Source: Styela clava (taxonomy: Eukaryota; Chordata; Ascidiacea; Stolidobranchia; Styelidae). Taken from it: DNA of 64,000 nt. The notes under the pieces were generated by a model. The model was not told the DNA's origin. It saw only the letters and a program-made list of their open reading frames with translations, and searched no databases. Made by a program: the position numbers and the translations under genes. This document shows positions 59,896 through 64,000 of this stretch, one piece after another. Where the stretch lies: NCBI RefSeq assembly GCF_964204865.1, contig NC_135263.1, positions 10,957,426 to 11,021,425 of the forward strand, read 5' to 3'. Within the stretch, counting starts at the first letter, position 1, and each line of letters starts with the position of its first letter.

Positions 59896-62471
59896 CCCCG
59901 CCGACGACGTTTGCGGACGCATTGCGCTACAGCTTGGGAAGGCGTGAATAGGCAACTCATCGATAGTTGTGTTGTTTCGAAGGGTTTATTGCGAATTAGA
60001 AGCAATTGGCAAGTTTTTGCACGCATACGCTATTCATGTTTTAGTTTTAACCTACTCAATACAAAAAAATCAAATACTACAGCCCATTTTAAACAAAGCA
60101 GGCAAAAGAACTTGCTAAAAACAATTGTTTTAAACAATTCTTTTCAAACAAATCCCTACGTGACATGCTCTTTCAGTTGCGCAAGCTTTCAACGATTCGA
60201 ATTCGTCATAACTTTGCCACACAGAAAGCACTGCGTCTTGTGAGAGCCATAACGGTCGGAAACAATAATGAAAATAAAAGATAGTTTTATATATACTATC
60301 TCGATTTGGCATTGGGCCTTCGAATTTTTTATTCAACTTGTAATCATCACTTCAGAATTCAATAACTCTGACATTGTATAATTACGATCTGGCAAGAATT
60401 TAGATGGGCAGAATAGTCTTAAAATAAGTTATTGTAGCGGCATACCATGGATTAAAAAAAAAATAACCAACTATCTCTGATAGAGATTTATTAAAATGAT
60501 ATCGATTATTATAACTGAGGATATCATAATTCGAGCGTGACAATCGAATAAAGCATACAAGTAAAAAGTAATTAAAACATTTAGCTCACGTTTTCGTTAC
60601 AACTTCAGGAAGTTTATACTTTATTTCACGCATTATGTGTTAATAATTTCAGATAGTAAATAATAGTAATAATTCTCCAATTTTTTGTTACTACTTTAAT
60701 GGGAATCACCGCCATTACAGAAACGCTTATAGATTTGAATTTTTGTACGGTATTATTAAGTAGACACGTGATAGTCACGGTAATTACGTATGAAGTTATA
60801 TAATTTCATAAACATTACAGCGACTAAAATAACGGTGCAGATTAGTAACACATAAATAGAAAACATGCATCACTTTTAGTTTTAAAAATTGTTGTTCAAT
60901 TAAAAACGATTCGAATCATCGGATTCTGTTTTATTCTGTGCGAATTGAACAAAAGAATAAATCAGAACACTTCAACATTCAGTTATTTGTGCTTTCAACG
61001 TTTCCATATCCCAAATACGCTTCATAATTTATACAGATATGCCAAAATGATCGTACGTCGGAAAGATTAAATTCTACGACTAGGCTTTCCAAAATATATA
61101 TATTATTATATATATAATAAAATGATATCAGAAAATAGATAAAGTAATTTGGTCATATCATCAAGCGGCACACCCATTATAGCCAGTAGCAATCACACCT
61201 TAAAGTGCGCCCACTTCACACACCAAACTCGACACATGAGGTGAAATCAGTGAGAGTCAATCGTAGGTCTCGATACAGACGCGACTGTATGATAAGCCAT
61301 AATATCCAATGTATAATTCTTAGTCGTTTATCTGAACCGGAAGTTAATACAGATACCGACAACAAATGTTTTTTGTGCAATTTATTTCTGCATATATATT
61401 GGCTACATGATCTACATGACGTACAATTGCTCTTGTTTATCACAAACATTTGAAACATTGTAAAACAAGATGTTTTTTGTATACGAACGGTTCTTCTTTA
61501 CCAAATTTCAAAACTGATCAGAATTAAGTTACGCCAGAGGAGATTAATGTATGCACAGCAAAAATATGAAAAAATGTACACATTATTATCAGAAATTGCT
61601 AGCAATATGGGAAGTAAAAATTAGGAAAAATGCATAAACTAATTGTAAATTGAAATGTTCATAATCTGGGCTAAGATCTGCGAAGTTATGCTAAGAAAAT
61701 GCATCATTGAATGAAAAATCTTGAATATCAACTTGGTTGCAATATTTAATGTCAGTAGGCAGTGTTTATGCATCTAGTGTATTCGATAAAAAATGGTATG
61801 AGGAATTCATTTGAAAAAATCAAACTTTTCAATTGACTATTTTCTACAAGACAATTAAAAAAGGACGGAAAAATTTGTTGAAGACAGTAACATGCTGAAA
61901 ATGTCTATAAAATGCATGGTGATTGTCCCTGTTTCATTCTAAAAATTAGTTTGGCATAAATTCAAAATTTGTCAGAATAAAAAATGATTGACGACTACAA
62001 ATTACTTATATACAAATGCTTCTCTGATCAGCAAAAAGATCCACTTACAATAAAAAAGATGTAGAATTACATATGTATTCAAAGATCGATAATCTGGTAT
62101 TTCATGTACTACCATATCAGTTTATAAAACCATGTGAAAAGAGGTTTAGTTTAGACGATTAAACAAAGTGAAAAAATCACCAACTAAAATCGTATAAAAA
62201 TACAAAACGACACAAAACATCTAAATATAAATCCACTGCACGATTAAAAAATCTTGCAGAAGAGACGCTTAGCTCATAACTAGAACGTAGAAAAAAGTCA
62301 GTGTCAGTAACGCAACAAAAAATCGCATCGCGAAAATTCTGTGCCAATTTTTTTTTCATTTCATAAGAATGCACAAAATTTGAGCTCGTATCAAAAACAA
62401 TAAATCAGCTGAAAAAGCTTCTTCTTTTTCTTCCAAAAATCACACCTTTTCCACTAAATTATCGATATCAT

Positions 62472-63162
62472 TCACTTCCCACTTACTGAGAGAGTTATGC
62501 TACCATGCAGACCAGATAGAGATGGGGAAGAATACCCGACAATCACTCTCCTCTCTCCAACTCGACGTGGCTTGACGGTGATCGTTTTTGTAAAGGTAGC
62601 ACCACCTTTAATCTGTGACAAAGAATAACAATAAGTTATTTGGGATGATTTTGGGAATTGCACATCTCTTGACCAGACAAAAAATAGTACTTCATTTCAC
62701 TTCTAAGTACACAAGGATTGCTGCTTATTCACTGTAGGATATCCCCATCATGTATCATGAAGAAAATACCAAGACCTAATATTCATATATGAATAGCTAG
62801 CTACATGACGAAAATAGTCATGAACTCATTCCTATTTTCCCCTTTGCATGTGCAAATACCAGTCATTGCCATATTCATCACAACAATATGGCTCTTCATA
62901 TGATAAAGCCATGCCACCGTATTTTTTCTGACCTTTGCGATAAACATAAAATCATGAGCGCTATAACTATATTACTGTTATTAGTCAATATATTATATAT
63001 CTAATACATAATACATACCGCAGTCACATCAATTTCCATTACACCTACGATTCCGGAACCTTCAGCCCTTAGAACTCCTGGTTTTAAAGTAGTTGACAAC
63101 GGATTCGTGAAACTGATATTGAGAGTGACAGAATCCCCAGGTTTGTAATTTTTCCCAGAAGC
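62472..63162 (-). CDS. Transglutaminase, C-terminal exons only (partial)
   Basis: Two exons, 63162-63019 and 62612-62472 (stop), encode the final 94 residues in phase 0. The blocks YKPGDSVTLNISFTNPL, LRAEGSGIVG, KTITVKPRRVGERRVIVGY and LSGLHGSITLSV match the last beta-barrel domain of animal transglutaminases (TGM/factor XIII family). In that family the catalytic Cys-His-Asp core is far upstream, here beyond the right edge, so neither activity nor subtype can be judged. No further exon was found between 63163 and 64000, which implies a long intron. Confidence 0.85.
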
Positions 63163-64000
63163 CTGAGAACAAGGGAAGTATCTATGAATTTTGTTCAATA
63201 ATAATATAAAATACTTCACTGGTAATGTACTGGTGGCATAAAATAAGTACTAAAAATGTTACAACTTCATTGAGTACTTGGCATATAAATCACGAAAATT
63301 TTATATACAACATAACTGACACTGAACTGACTGAAGAAAAGATATCTTTCACATCTTTCAATGTAAACCGAAATTTTTCTGTAAATTTGTCACTATTGCA
63401 ATGAAACCATGGATAATATTAATTTAAATTTCACATAATATTTGGCATATATTATCATTTAGCTACTTTGTGGATCAATTCAGAATATTCTATTTTGAAC
63501 GTGACATGCAAAATTAAGTTTAAGGCAGTATTCTGTAATGCAGATAATATATCCGGGTTTTCTTGAAAGTTCTTGGTCTAATTTTAGGTTGGTGTTTTAG
63601 CGTTATTATTGTGCTAGGATCAAAACCTTTCTGTCCCCTATTTATAAATTTATATCACCCTTGCCCGGCCAAGCACCACTCCCAAAGCCAAAGTACACTG
63701 AAATTATCACTTCACTATAGAAAAAGAGGGGCAAGATTAGACACTAAATCTCTCTTTGTGTGATAGGAATTATCATCTCGTAGCAGCTACGCCATATTTT
63801 TACACGCATGACCACACAACTGTTCAATAAGAGCCAATCATAGACTATATGTAACAGTTGACGCTATTTGGCCCATGTCTCATTTTCCCGATTTGTCTTT
63901 TTATAATTTAACAGCCCTGCCCTGGGCGACCATCCGAAAAACCCTGGTGGGATAATGATATTGAGCCTACACCAGAATGCATACGGTTATACCACTTAGC
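63163..64000. other. Intron of transglutaminase to the window edge
   Basis: About 840 bp in which no further exon of the family can be recognised. A plus-strand frame at 63563-63763 shows no family features. Confidence 0.4.

Larger units (their letters stand above)
57913..62471. other. Gene-poor intergenic region
   Basis: No convincing gene on either strand. Contains a short MITE (59541-59632) and a SINE piece (about 59815-59895), plus a GC-rich patch near 59010-59090 of unknown nature. A 122-codon minus frame at 58626-58994 has unlikely composition. The remainder is AT-rich and uninformative. Confidence 0.5.

Overview
This is animal genomic DNA. It is AT-rich, has short GT-AG introns, and encodes metazoan families: a HIPK-type kinase, Pol II subunit RPB4, an SDR retinol dehydrogenase, CNOT7/8, an atlastin-related protein, dCMP deaminase, SUZ12 of PRC2, LYRM9, two B3GALT6-like galactosyltransferases and a transglutaminase. 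There are about 12 protein genes in 64 kb with many small DNA transposons between them. The compact layout suits an invertebrate chordate such as an ascidian. That placement is an inference; the sequence only proves a metazoan.

Layout. 0.3-4.0 kb (+): HIPK-like kinase, nine exons. 6.4-7.0 kb (-): POLR2D. 7.4-8.5 kb (-): single-exon RDH11/13-like SDR. 8.5-17 kb: the RDH 5' region occurs again, inverted, at 10.9 kb and at 11.05/16.7 kb. The second copy is split by a BEL/Pao retrotransposon (11164-16698) with identical LTRs and a 5-bp target duplication but no RNase H or integrase. 18.3-22.7 kb (+): CNOT7/8. 24.0-32.1 kb (-): an 18-exon atlastin-like gene. 33.6-37.2 kb (-): DCTD, whose last intron holds a nearly 1-kb palindrome. 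38.6-54.6 kb (+): five consecutive intronless genes (SUZ12, LYRM9, a TBC-like protein and two B3GALT6 paralogues). 42.3-45.8 kb: several MITEs and two minisatellites. 62.5 kb to the right edge (-): the 3' end of a transglutaminase.

The most interesting locus is the atlastin-like gene. Its G domain aligns with atlastins, but all four nucleotide-binding motifs are altered: Walker A Lys to Arg and first Gly to Ser, G2 Thr absent, G3 DxxG lost, G4 RD to QD. The helical middle domain is present as four tandem modules, each encoded by one short and one long exon, and no membrane hairpin is seen. The assembled frame stays open for 727 codons over 18 exons, so it looks like a maintained gene rather than a pseudogene. 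The second B3GALT6 copy shows the same theme: it has lost two of three acidic residues of the DxD metal site while staying full length.

The genes do not form a pathway; neighbours have unrelated housekeeping, chromatin and biosynthetic roles. All exon borders were read by eye from GT/AG sites and frame continuity.
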